This document shows positions 33,913 through 43,122 of a DNA stretch of 64,000 nucleotides, piece by piece. Each line of letters opens with the position of its first letter. Positions within the stretch are counted from its first letter, which is position 1. The translations under genes were made by a program, and so were the position numbers. The notes under the pieces were generated by a model that saw nothing but the letters and a program-made list of their open reading frames with translations, had not been told where the DNA came from and did no database searches. The DNA comes from CABMKH01 sp040797625 (lineage in GTDB: Bacteria > Bacillota > Clostridia > Tissierellales > Tissierellaceae), in contig JBQHQH010000004.1 of the NCBI GenBank assembly GCA_052067355.1, forward strand, positions 1 to 64,000, given 5' to 3'.

Positions 33913-36390
33913 TTATCCCCTTTCTTTTATCAAAACATTTTCATAATTTATTATACCTAAAGGACTGAGTCTTGCTCCAACTATATTTTTCTTTGAGGCT
34001 AATGCTGTCCTAGGATGGTAAATAGGAACCAATGGACAATCATCTATTATGATATTTTGTATATCCTTATATATTTCCATTTTTTTATTAGGATTGATTA
34101 TTTCCTTTGCCCTATTCATAAGTTCTACAACATCATGATTATTGTATCTTGTAGCATTAGTTTGATTATTATAATTGAACAAAGGTTGTAGATAATTATC
34201 TGGATCTCCTGTATCAGCTATCCATCTACCTACGAATATATGACATTTTGCAATATTATTTGCCTTTAGATAATCTTTATTAGGAATTCTGCTAATCTCA
34301 AGCTTAATCCCTAGTCCTTCTAAATCATCAATTATATATTGACTAATTCTATGAAACAAGGTACTTTCAGGCTCATCTCTTATAATTAGTTTTATAGTAT
34401 CTCGTGATTTATACAATCCTTCCTTATTTAAAATATCCTTAGCCATAGAAGGGTTATATGGAACTTCTTGTAAATAAGTATTATTAACAATTCTAGGAGG
34501 TATGGGTCCCTTAGCTTCCTCTCCTAAATCTCCTAATATCTCACCTATTATTCTCTTTTTGTTAATTCCCATATTTAATGCTCGTCTTGCATCCTTACTC
34601 TTTGCAAATATGGAATTTCCTTCTAGGTTAAATCCAAGATAGTAAGTTCCCATTACATCATTTAAACTTGTATTTATATTTGGTAGTTTTTTTATCCTTT
34701 CGAAGTCTTCTTTGTTGTTAAAAGTAGCAAAATCATATTTACCTTCAATAAATTTCTGAGCTAAATCTTCGTTCTTATAATTAACGACTATCTTATCCAG
34801 ATAAGGAGCACCCCCATAATAATTTTCGAATGCTTTAAGAACACAATACTCATCAGTTATTTCATCTAAAATATATGGACCACATCCTGTGATTTTTCCC
34901 TTTTCTAAATCTTCCTTAGCCAAAATACTAGTACTAAATTGGCCTAAATTTAATAAAAATCCACTATAAGGACTCACTAATCTAATAGCAAGTCTATATC
35001 TATCAAGTACCTTAATTCCTATTATTTCTTTTGCTCTGCCATTTACATAATCCTCCGCCCCTTCAATATGCCCTAAAAACCATGTATTAGGAGAGTGAAG
35101 TTTTGGGGACATCATCATTTCATAAGAATATTTAATATCATCTGCCTTTATTTCCCTACCATTATGAAACTTTGCTCCCCGTCTTATATTAAACACCCAA
35201 GTAACTCCGTCATCCTCCACATACCAGCTCTTAGCTACTCCAGGAGAAATTTCTCCAGTATCTCCAATATAGAGAAGAGTTCCATGGACATTAAATAAAA
35301 CTTGAGCACTATCTTGGTCTTTTGACAGCTGGGGATTAAACTCTAAAGGCTTAGAATTTAGAGATATATTTAAAATTGTTTCCTCTACCTTATCCGTTTC
35401 AATATTTTCTAGCAATTTGTCTGATATAATCTTTAGATCCTTAGATACTCCTGATAGCATATCTAAAGATGTTTGAGCATATTTTGTATTTAAAGATGCA
35501 ATATCTACAAGAGAAGTTACCTTGTTTGAATTATTACTCATATCAGAAGTTAAATTAATCATATTTTCCAAGCTTTCAGTTTGCTTAGATATGGCATCAT
35601 TTATTTCTTCAGTAACTTTTGATGTATTGTTGATTGCACCTATTATTTCATTGAAAACCACCATAGTATTATTGGCAATATCCATTCCTTCTTCTATCTT
35701 AGTCATACTGTCATTCATTGCTTTTATAGTATTAGAAATTTCATTATTAATTTCTTTAATAACCTCTGCTATTTGACTTGTTGAATTAGCACTATTTTCA
35801 GCAAGTTTCTTTACTTCATTAGCTACAACTGAAAATCCACGACCAGCATCTCCTGCTCTCGCTGCCTCTATAGATGCATTTAATGCAAGTAAATTTGTAT
35901 TATAGGAGATATTATTTATTACCTCTAGCATATCATCAATACGTTTTGATTTTTGATTTAAATCATTTACTACATTCTTAGCATAAACTACGGATTCTTC
36001 TATTTCTTTCATAGCGTTAATAGAATTATTTACAGCATCATTACCAGTATAGGCGATATTCAATGTATCCGCTGCAATTTGCTTAGAATTCTCTGTACTA
36101 GCATAAACTTCTTCTGCTAACGCTGAATAATTCTCAATTTCGTCTATAACATTATGAATGGAACACATCTGAACTTCTACATGATCTGCCAAATCATATG
36201 TAATTTGTATCAAATTATCTGTTGCAAAGGCTGTTTCATCAATTTTCATAGCAAGTCTTTCTACTATATGTTTTTGATTGTTCTTCAAAATTCCTGTACT
36301 CTTCGATAATCCTTCCATTTTTATCCTATTATTATTTTCATTATATACTGTTATCTCTTGTCTTTGACCCTTCTTTATAAACTTAAGCAT
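33913..36390 (-). CDS. Soluble chemoreceptor fused to an oligopeptide-binding domain
   Basis: The 825-residue protein joins two modules. Residues of about 60-330 form a methyl-accepting chemotaxis signalling coiled coil with the hairpin tip NLLALNASIEAARAGDAGRG (167-186) and VVANEVKKLAENSA. Residues of about 340-825 form a family 5 extracellular solute-binding fold: YVEDDGVTWVFNIRRGAKFH, CGPYILDE, ARRALNMGINKKRI, DPDNYLQPLF. There is no signal peptide and no transmembrane helix, so both parts should be cytoplasmic. It may sense an internal peptide or oligosaccharide-like ligand and signal to CheA. AGGAGGG precedes the ATG and there is one continuous frame. Confidence 0.88.
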   Translation of the reverse strand: MLKFIKKGQRQEITVYNENNNRIKMEGLSKSTGILKNNQKHIVERLAMKIDETAFATDNLIQITYDLADHVEVQMCSIHNVIDEIENYSALAEEVYASTENSKQIAADTLNIAYTGNDAVNNSINAMKEIEESVVYAKNVVNDLNQKSKRIDDMLEVINNISYNTNLLALNASIEAARAGDAGRGFSVVANEVKKLAENSANSTSQIAEVIKEINNEISNTIKAMNDSMTKIEEGMDIANNTMVVFNEIIGAINNTSKVTEEINDAISKQTESLENMINLTSDMSNNSNKVTSLVDIASLNTKYAQTSLDMLSGVSKDLKIISDKLLENIETDKVEETILNISLNSKPLEFNPQLSKDQDSAQVLFNVHGTLLYIGDTGEISPGVAKSWYVEDDGVTWVFNIRRGAKFHNGREIKADDIKYSYEMMMSPKLHSPNTWFLGHIEGAEDYVNGRAKEIIGIKVLDRYRLAIRLVSPYSGFLLNLGQFSTSILAKEDLEKGKITGCGPYILDEITDEYCVLKAFENYYGGAPYLDKIVVNYKNEDLAQKFIEGKYDFATFNNKEDFERIKKLPNINTSLNDVMGTYYLGFNLEGNSIFAKSKDARRALNMGINKKRIIGEILGDLGEEAKGPIPPRIVNNTYLQEVPYNPSMAKDILNKEGLYKSRDTIKLIIRDEPESTLFHRISQYIIDDLEGLGIKLEISRIPNKDYLKANNIAKCHIFVGRWIADTGDPDNYLQPLFNYNNQTNATRYNNHDVVELMNRAKEIINPNKKMEIYKDIQNIIIDDCPLVPIYHPRTALASKKNIVGARLSPLGIINYENVLIKERG

Positions 36391-36554
36391 CTCTTCCCTC
36401 CTATTATAACTAAGAACATAAATTATCTCATTCTTTGTATTCTACAAAAGTTTTCAAAATCCTTCTTTTTGGATTAATTTTACAAAAATAGACATCTAAA
36501 TTATAGATGTCTTCAACATATGTTTACAATAAAACCATATACTTATATATTCTA

Positions 36555-36594
36555 AAAACAATCCTTCATTTATTTCAAAATGAAGGATTGTTTT
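36555..36594. terminator. Terminator overlapping the end of the zinc-ribbon gene
   Basis: AAAACAATCCTTCATTT-ATTTCA-AAATGAAGGATTGTTTT is a 17-bp perfect stem. It overlaps the last two bases of the stop codon at 36593. Confidence 0.85.
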
Positions 36595-36820
36595 ATAACC
36601 ATTTTTTATTAACTTGTTTTACATTATAGTCCCTATTGCTCACTTTACAATAAGGACATCTTTTAACTCCCAGTTTTTTATCTCTTATAAATATAACAGG
36701 CTTTGAGCAATAAGGACACCAAAGTTCTTTTTCCTTTAGCTTAACTCCTTCTGGAATATTTGTATCTGGTTCTTTATTTTTTATATTTATTATGCTAAAC
36801 ATATCTTCTTGTTTATTCAT
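36593..36820 (-). CDS. Small zinc-ribbon protein
   Basis: The 75-residue protein has one four-cysteine zinc ribbon, LWCPYCSKPVIF..VKRCPYCKVSNRDY (about residues 33-64), with a 17-residue spacer between the pairs. Both ends are charged and probably flexible. AGGTGAT precedes the ATG. It lies alone upstream of a strong terminator. Proteins of this type often bind nucleic acid or a partner protein; no specific role can be given. Confidence 0.7.
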   Translation of the reverse strand: MNKQEDMFSIINIKNKEPDTNIPEGVKLKEKELWCPYCSKPVIFIRDKKLGVKRCPYCKVSNRDYNVKQVNKKWL

Positions 36821-36974
36821 TTTATCACCTAGTTACATAATATTGATGTCAGAATTTATGTTTATCATTCTACTATGGATTATGACTTTTGTCAAAAAGA
36901 TTTAGATTTTTCTTCATTCAGAGCATTTCATAAAATGAAACTCTCATATACTTACCCTTTTATTTACTTTCCCA

Positions 36975-37280
36975 TCATGCAATCAATTCTATTAAATATA
37001 AAACAATAAAATGTAATGGATAGAATAAGTAATAGCCATATTTAAATACATTTTTTTGTTTTAGAGAAAAATTCTCTTTATTCGTAAGATTATTATTAAA
37101 CATTCCCAGCAGTAATATTATAATCACTCCTATTAAAAAATTAGAATATCTAGTTATGTAAATTAAATAACATATGATAAGCTTCGTAATAAGATTATCT
37201 CTAAAGAAGAAAAAGTTAAATGCCAAAATTATAGTAAAAAAGCCATAATCTACCTGTAATATCCCTGTTAAAATGATCAT
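36975..37280 (-). pseudogene. TraX-like membrane protein, 5'-truncated
   Basis: The 101-residue frame has about three hydrophobic segments: VDYGFFTIILAFNFFFFRDN, SNFLIGVIIILLLGMFN and the ending YGYYLFYPLHFIVLYLIEL. The YPLH..VLYLI ending matches the C-terminus of the TraX (acyltransferase-like) family, usually about 200-240 residues. No ribosome binding site precedes its ATG. A GGAG-ATG pair 60 bases upstream is in another frame and stops after six codons. The first half appears to have been lost. Confidence 0.5.
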
Positions 37281-37347
37281 TGAAATGTTAGTAGACCTAT
37301 AGCAATTTTATTGCCATATATGCTGCTCCTTTATTTTCCCCTCTATT

Positions 37348-38739
37348 TTATTCTTCTTCAAACCTTACCCCAGGTCCCATAATCTCACTTTGGATGAATA
37401 GTACAATACATACAATAGTGGTAATTAGTTCTGCTACAAGAAATGACCACCAAATACCTGAAATACCCATGATTCTAGACAAAAGCCACATAAATGGTAT
37501 CAGTAGAACTAACTGCCTAAGCAAATTTATTATGATACTATAATACACTCTTCCTGTAGCCTGAAAAAATGAGGCAAACATGAATCCAAAAGCTGCTAGG
37601 ATAAAACTAGAACTCATAATACGTAAAGCTGGTATTCCAAATTCTAACATTTCATTGGAAGCTCTGAAGAGACCAAGTGCATTTTCTGAGAAGGTCCATA
37701 ATATCACCGTTCCTACCCCCATCATTATAACTGCTATGGTGAGTCCCGCTTTAAAAGTTTCCATTAATCTTGGCTTATTGTGTGCACCGTAGTTATAAGA
37801 CATTACTGGCATACATCCCTGAATAAGTCCGTTCACCGTCATGGTAATCAGTTGTTGTATCTTAAAATATATTCCAAAGAACGCAACTGCTGTCATAGAA
37901 TAAGCCATTAAAAATATGTTTGAGAGAACAACCACAAAGCCACCTAATGCATTCATGACCAATGATGGAAGACCTATAATTATAATTTCTTTAAATATTT
38001 TCCATTCCAAATGAAATCCCTTTGTTTTTATCCTTACTTTCTGTTTCGTGAAAATTAGTACATAAAAAGCTAGAATCATTGAGAAAAAATAGCCTAAAAC
38101 TGTTGCAACTGCAGCACCCTTTACACCCATTGCTGGCATTCCAAACCAACCAAAAATTAAGATAGGATCAAGGATAAAATTTAATATAACCCCCGCCATC
38201 TGAAACAACATTGGTGAAATCATATTACCTGTAGCTTGTATAACTTTTTGAATTGAAATATGTACCATATTTCCAAATACCATAAAAGCTACAATATAGG
38301 TATAATCAATACCCAGTTGGTAAATTGCCGAGTTATCTGTAAATGCACTAAAAAATGGTTTTACAATAAGTAATGTAATAATTGTTAAAATAATACCTAA
38401 AATAGAAGATAGAATCAGGCTATGGCTAACTATGTTATTCGCCTCCTCTTGATCTTTACCTCCTAAGCATCTCGCTATCAATGCATTGGTACCCACACCT
38501 AACCCAATAGAAATAGATAAAATTAGTGTTGTAATGGGAAAGGCTAAGGAAACAGCGGTCAAAGCATTTTCACTTATCCATGATACAAACATACAGTCCA
38601 CAAAATTGTATGTATACTGCATAAACATAGACGACATTGGTGGCAAAGACATAGAAATAAGAAGCGGAACTATTGGCTTTGTCCCCATTTTGTTTTCTCC
38701 TATGTATTCTTCACCACCTTGTTCTTTTTTTATAAGCAT
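37348..38739 (-). CDS. MATE-family efflux pump
   Basis: The 463-residue pump has twelve hydrophobic segments with the MatE blocks GLGVGTNALIARCLGGKDQE and GLIQGCMPVMSYNYGAHNKP. The first 17 residues are hydrophilic and glutamate-rich, which is unusual but fits the TTAGGAGG site placed 10 bases before the ATG. The truncated TraX-like frame follows it. Substrate not indicated. Confidence 0.9.
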   Translation of the reverse strand: MLIKKEQGGEEYIGENKMGTKPIVPLLISMSLPPMSSMFMQYTYNFVDCMFVSWISENALTAVSLAFPITTLILSISIGLGVGTNALIARCLGGKDQEEANNIVSHSLILSSILGIILTIITLLIVKPFFSAFTDNSAIYQLGIDYTYIVAFMVFGNMVHISIQKVIQATGNMISPMLFQMAGVILNFILDPILIFGWFGMPAMGVKGAAVATVLGYFFSMILAFYVLIFTKQKVRIKTKGFHLEWKIFKEIIIIGLPSLVMNALGGFVVVLSNIFLMAYSMTAVAFFGIYFKIQQLITMTVNGLIQGCMPVMSYNYGAHNKPRLMETFKAGLTIAVIMMGVGTVILWTFSENALGLFRASNEMLEFGIPALRIMSSSFILAAFGFMFASFFQATGRVYYSIIINLLRQLVLLIPFMWLLSRIMGISGIWWSFLVAELITTIVCIVLFIQSEIMGPGVRFEEE

Positions 38740-39090
38740 TATAAAATTACCTCCTAATAAATTTCATCATTTTCTTATATCACAAATCTTCGTTTAGCGA
38801 TAGTAGATATTTAGTAAAGTTACAATTAAAATGAGATTTACACCACATTTTATAAACATTCTTAGCTTACTATTCTTTGAGGAGCGAGAAAAACTCAAAT
38901 ATGCTAGTAATTAAAAATTCAACTCCCCTTATCAATACATATAAATAAAAGAGGAAGGATTTCATCCCCGTATTTCAAAACTGACCCATTCGTTTTTCTG
39001 TAGATATAGAGAAAAAGATGGCTAAAAAGCCTTAAGATTTACAGCTGATTTTTCATATTGAATTCTTCTTTTCTGTATTTTGTATAAAAA

Positions 39091-39141
39091 AAGAGGCTAA
39101 GTCTATAGATAATTAAAATCGATCTAAGAACTTAGCCTCTT
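39091..39141 (-). repeat. Repeat family A, copy 1 (terminator hairpin)
   Basis: AAGAGGCTAAGT..TATAGAT pairs with ATCTAAGAACTTAGCCTCTT and is followed on the minus strand by a run of seven T. It ends the GNAT gene at 39168. Copies with the same core TAAGTCTATAG lie at 41515 and 54197, and a related one at 56836. Confidence 0.7.
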
Positions 39142-39167
39142 GATTTCTCTTAAATCAAAATCATTTC

Positions 39168-39590
39168 TCACTTATTCCATACCATATAATATTCTACTTC
39201 TCCCGTATTTTTATCAATCTGCTCTTGTTGAATTACGAATTGTTCCCTCTGATAAAAATTGACAGCTTTTATGTTCTTTTTATAAACTGTTAAACTAAGT
39301 TCAGAATAAAGTTCCTTTAATTTATCAAGTAATTGCTTTCCAATTCCTTTCGATTGCATTTCAGCAGATACGAATATTCCAGCTATATATCCATTATCCG
39401 TTCCTACAAAAGCCTGAATTTTATCTCCTGATTCATAAATATATATTTCTGCATCTGGAAGTATACTCTTAACTAAATCAAAATTATTTTTCCAATAATC
39501 CTCAGAGATAAAGTCATGAGCTTGTATGTTAGCATTAAACCATATTTCCATTATTGTTTCTAGATCTTTGTTTTTAAATTTTCTAATCAT
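39168..39590 (-). CDS. GNAT-family N-acetyltransferase
   Basis: The start is taken at MIRKFKNKDLETIMEIWFNA because GAGG lies five bases upstream; the frame is open for 20 further codons. The 140-residue product has the GNAT acetyl-CoA loop IFVSAEMQSKGIGKQLLDKL and LTVYKKNIKAVNFYQREQFV. It resembles the YjaB/PhnO-sized single-domain acetyltransferases. The gene lies between repeat B (upstream) and repeat A (downstream), like the broken gene at 54306. Confidence 0.85.
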   Translation of the reverse strand: MIRKFKNKDLETIMEIWFNANIQAHDFISEDYWKNNFDLVKSILPDAEIYIYESGDKIQAFVGTDNGYIAGIFVSAEMQSKGIGKQLLDKLKELYSELSLTVYKKNIKAVNFYQREQFVIQQEQIDKNTGEVEYYMVWNK

Positions 39591-39679
39591 TTTTACCTCA
39601 ATCCAATTTTTATTTTTCATGATCTCACCATAGGAAAAACCCCATGTCATCTATATTTTTACTGTTTTTAGGAGATTGA

Positions 39680-39830
39680 AAACGGCACTTTTTTGCCTTG
39701 TTTTTAGTCTCAAAATCACTCAAAAACCACAATATATTGCTGCCAAGCCTTGATTTTATCCTCAGAACTACAATACGTCATCAGAATTATACTCTCAATG
39801 TGACTTGAACGGTCAAAAGAGATGCTGTTT
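39680..39830 (-). repeat. Repeat family B, copy 1
   Basis: About 150 bases including CACTTTTTTGCC, CAAAATCACT..AAAACCAC and CTACAATACGTCATCA..ATTATACTCTCAA. The same blocks recur in order at 41725-41866 and 54830-54985. It lies upstream of the GNAT gene. The stretch 39831-39961 shows nothing else. Confidence 0.6.
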
Positions 39831-39961
39831 GGACCTGGTAGTGACTTGGCAGAAAGGTTTATTTATAGAAACAGCGATATAAAATAAACTTAGACAATAA
39901 GACTATTTTCTTTTATTGTGCTCCATTTTGTATTCTTAAATATATCGCTAATTTGATGGCG

Positions 39962-40837
39962 CTAATAGGCTAATATTTCATAGCCATTATTAGTAACCAA
40001 AACCATAACTTCCCATTGGGCTGATGGCATTCCATCCGCTGTATAAATTGTCCAGCCATCATTATCATCTACAAAAATTTCATCAGTTCCCATGTTAACT
40101 ATTGGCTCAATAGTAAATACTATGCCCGGCACTAAAAGCATTCCTGTTCCTTTTTTTGAAACATAGCTCACCCACGGTTCCTCATGAAATTGCAAACCAA
40201 TACCGTGTCCGCCTATTTCCTGTACAACCGTATATCCATTACTCATAGCATGTTCATGCACAGCTTGCCCCATATTACCTAAAAATCCCCACGGCTTTAT
40301 TTGTGCTAATCCTAATTCAATGCATTCCTTAGCCACATCCACTAGTTTCTTTTTTTCAGAACTTACATTTCCGATGCAAAACATTCTTGATGAATCCGAA
40401 AAAAAACCATTATATATTGTAGAAACATCAATATTTATAATATCACCATCTTTCAGCAAAACATTACTTGATGGTATACCATGACATGCTTGATTATTGA
40501 TTGATGTACATACGCTTTTAGGAAAACCTTCAAAATTTAGTGTTGCTGGAATTCCACCTAAAGCCACCGTTTTTTCATAGATTAAAAGATCAATTTGTTC
40601 TGTTGACATTCCTATATGTAGCTGTTCAGATATGAAATCTAAAACTGCTATATTGATTTCTCCACTTTTTCTAATTTCAATAATTTGTTCTGCGTTTTTT
40701 ATAATTTTTCTTGGTGGAATAATACACCCTTGGGTTTTGTACCATAATAGCTTTTCATCAAAAGACTCATGACATTTTTTATACTTAATTCCGCTTCCAC
40801 ACCAACACAAATTATTTCGTCCAACTTTTTTTAACAT
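39962..40837 (-). CDS. map: Methionine aminopeptidase type I with SEC-C zinc motif
   Basis: The ATG at 40837 follows AAGGAGT. The 291-residue enzyme begins with a SEC-C motif, GRNNLCWCGSGIKYKKCH (about residues 6-23), then the peptidase M24A domain. Metal ligands are visible in IINIDVSTIYNGFFSDSSRM (two aspartates), GHGIGLQFHEEPWV (histidine) and FTIEPIVNMG (glutamate). It removes the initiator methionine from new proteins. The SEC-C form is a common second map in Firmicutes. It follows a short AraC gene by 32 bases and may be cotranscribed. Confidence 0.93.
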   Translation of the reverse strand: MLKKVGRNNLCWCGSGIKYKKCHESFDEKLLWYKTQGCIIPPRKIIKNAEQIIEIRKSGEINIAVLDFISEQLHIGMSTEQIDLLIYEKTVALGGIPATLNFEGFPKSVCTSINNQACHGIPSSNVLLKDGDIINIDVSTIYNGFFSDSSRMFCIGNVSSEKKKLVDVAKECIELGLAQIKPWGFLGNMGQAVHEHAMSNGYTVVQEIGGHGIGLQFHEEPWVSYVSKKGTGMLLVPGIVFTIEPIVNMGTDEIFVDDNDGWTIYTADGMPSAQWEVMVLVTNNGYEILAY

Positions 40838-40869
40838 TAAAAACACTCCTTATATCTACTGTGGCATGT

Positions 40870-41229
40870 TCAAAAATCTATTTTAGCTCTATCGAAAATT
40901 AAGATTTCTGGCAACAATTTACGATATTGAAAGGGTGTATAGCCATAAACACGCACAAAAGCCCTTGTAAATGCTTCATGTGATGAAAATCCATATTGTA
41001 TAGCAATGTCAATAATTCGATAATTCGTTTTCTGTAATGCCACCGCTGCCATACTTAGCTGTCGCTTCTGAATGTAATCTTTGAATGAAATACCGACATA
41101 TTCGTGGAACTTAGTAGAGCAATAACAAGGTGAATACCCTATAAAATTAGACATTTCTTCTAAAGTTGGATATTTTTCTAAATTTTCTTCAACCCAATTT
41201 ACCATATTTTCAATTGTTTTAATAGACAA
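40870..41229 (-). CDS. Short AraC-type DNA-binding protein
   Basis: The 119-residue protein is only a double helix-turn-helix: LEEMSNFIGYSPCYCSTKFH, IDIAIQYGFSSHEAFTRAFV, YGYTPFQYRKLLP. It resembles MarA/SoxS or the N-terminal half of the regulator at 6765, to which it is clearly similar. The start is TTG with GGGGAGT upstream. It may be a naturally short regulator or a gene that lost its effector domain; the tail after YRKLLP is just 13 residues. Confidence 0.75.
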   Translation of the reverse strand: MSIKTIENMVNWVEENLEKYPTLEEMSNFIGYSPCYCSTKFHEYVGISFKDYIQKRQLSMAAVALQKTNYRIIDIAIQYGFSSHEAFTRAFVRVYGYTPFQYRKLLPEILIFDRAKIDF

Positions 41230-41514
41230 ACCTATTTACTCCCCGCCATTATATTATATCCCTTTTTATATTTCAAAACTTGATTACAGTTTCAATTTTT
41301 ATATATCATATAAATTGCACTCACTTGTGCCTGAATCCTGTTTACAAAGATTACAATTTTTACAATATTATATCATCTACCATTCAGTAAGTCATCAGGA
41401 ATCTATAACTATGAAAAGCTCCTACCCACGGCATCATCATCTCAAGTTTCCCTAACCTCATGCTATACATAAATAATCTTGACATTTTTATCTTTTCTTT
41501 TTGTTTTTAGGCAT

Positions 41515-41570
41515 AAAAAAGACTAAGTCTGTAGATTGTTTAAGTTAATCTAAGACTTAGGATATTTAAT
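41515..41570 (-). repeat. Repeat family A, copy 2
   Basis: AAAAAAGACTAAGTCTGTAG..ATT pairs with AATCTAAGACTTAGG. It is the counterpart of the hairpin at 39091. The preceding string GGCATAAAAA is shared with copies 3 and 4. Confidence 0.6.
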
Positions 41571-42184
41571 TGTTAATCAAATAAAGTTCACAATTCAAAC
41601 CACATAACGAAAACATTAAGTCTTTTCTTTGAAATTTTTTCACATTTACCCTCCTTGCACAGGATATAAGCTATCTCTAATATATAGAAAGAAATTCATT
41701 TATTTGCCACTTTAATATCCTTCACTTTTTTGCCTATTTTAAAGGTTCAAAATCACTGGAAAACCACTGCATGTTGTGGTCGAATCCTATTGTCTCTCCC
41801 GAACCACAATATGACATCATTATTATCGTCTCAACATGCCTTGAGGAGACGATTATGATGCTGCAGGTAGATATTACCCCCTTGGTGGTAGGGTATATTT
41901 CTTAATTTTCACCTATTTATTATTAGTTTTTAAGTTTTACATTTTCATTATTATTGATACTGCTGCTCGCTTACAACATTTTAATAGTTACCGTTTACAA
42001 ATATATAATACCATCCTTTGTATTAAAACTGTAAACAACAAAACCCTGAAACAACTTATTCTTTGAAGGCTTTGTTCATTACAATTTATTTTTTCTTAAT
42101 ACTTTTCCATAAGGATGTGATGAATTTTTATTTTAATAATTAGTTTATCATCTTATTGATAACCCTTTTCTTTCCAGGCTTTTA
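41571..42184. other. Intergenic stretch with repeat B copy 2 and no gene
   Basis: Apart from repeat B at 41725-41866, these 614 bases have no open frame of substance. In the other two loci, repeats A and B enclose a gene; here only about 155 bases lie between them. A segment with TTACCGTTTACAAATATATAATACC near 41990 may be an inactive promoter. Confidence 0.5.
41725..41866 (-). repeat. Repeat family B, copy 2
   Basis: CACTTTTTTGCC, CAAAATCACT..AAAACCACT, CGAACCACAATATGACATCA and ATTATCGTCTCAACATG..GAGGAGACGATTATGATG. The last part is a hairpin, CATTATTATCGTCTCA against TGAGGAGACGATTATGATG. Confidence 0.6.
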
Positions 42185-42868
42185 TCAAAAAAATTGCTGT
42201 GAATTTTCTTCTATTGTTTTAAACAAATTCTCTTCTCTTAATTTAGAGATTCCTTTAATGGTTTGGTATAGCTCTTCATAAATATCACGTCCAAAGTTTA
42301 TTTCTTTAATAAATGGTGCATCCGTTTCAACCAATAATTTACTTTTTGGAATCCTTCTTATAACACCCTTACCTCTTTCAATATCAAGCATTTTTCTATT
42401 AATAGAAAAATAGCATCCTAGTTCTATTGCTCTTATGAGTTGTTTTTCACTACCTGTAAACCAATGTAATATACAGTGATTATTTTTTGTAACATTAAAT
42501 GTTTCTAAAATATTTAATATATATTCCGCTGACTTGACACTATGAATCGATATTACTTTTCCACCTAATTCACTACACATTCTTATAATCTTAGAAAACA
42601 CTTCAATTTGCTTTTCTTTAGAAGCATAATATTGCTTATTAAAATCCAACCCTATTTTCCCGATGTATTTTGCATTAAAAATATTACTAATTATTATTGA
42701 AAGTTCATCATATCTATCTTTTACCAGTTGTGGATGTAATCCTAATGCAACTTTGATATTAGGATTATCCTTGCAATATTCAATTTCTTTCTTATATGCT
42801 TTAGGCGTTGTTGTTACAGCTATAATTCCTAATTCTTCTTTTAATGATTCTTCTATAATATCCTTCAT
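42185..42868 (-). pseudogene. TatD-family hydrolase, N-terminally truncated
   Basis: The 227-residue frame is a TatD-type metal-dependent hydrolase: VALGLHPQLV, IGKIGLDFNKQYYASKEKQI, VISIHSVKSAEYIL, HCILHWFTGSEKQL and KLLVETDAPF with its metal aspartate. The first strand with the essential HxH metal site and about 25 residues are missing. The frame begins at ATG (MKDIIEESLKEELGIIAVTT), which is internal relative to relatives. The break coincides within two bases with the truncated AraC fragment on the other strand, so both were cut by one rearrangement. Confidence 0.75.
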
Positions 42869-43035
42869 ATGAGTTCATTCGTGAACAACGATTTGATAAA
42901 GCTTTCTCTCTACTTGAAGATGGAGAGCATAATGTAAGCGAAACCGCTTTTGCTGTGGGATATACAAATGTAAGTCACTTTTCAAAAACTTTCAAAGAAA
43001 GATTTGGAATTACTCCACGGGACTTATGCAAATAG
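42869..43035 (+). pseudogene. AraC-family regulator, C-terminal remnant
   Basis: The plus strand encodes EFIREQRFDKAFSLLEDGEH, NVSETAFAVGYTNVSHFSKT and FKERFGITPRDLCK-stop. This is the second helix-turn-helix of an AraC protein, without start codon or first motif. It points toward the downstream Fec-type operon but cannot be functional. Confidence 0.75.
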
Positions 43036-43059
43036 GAAAATCCCAACTCTATGTAAAGT

Positions 43060-43097
43060 AAAGGGCAGCTTTGAAATAAAATCAAAGTCGCCCTTTT
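43060..43097. terminator. Bidirectional terminator
   Basis: AAAGGGCAGCTTTGA (43060-43074) pairs with TCAAAGTCGCCCTTTT (43082-43097) with one mismatch. It ends the minus-strand Fec-type operon, whose last stop is at 43123, and the AraC remnant on the plus strand. Confidence 0.85.
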
Positions 43098-43122
43098 AAC
43101 CATTCAGTTCAGATGAAATATA

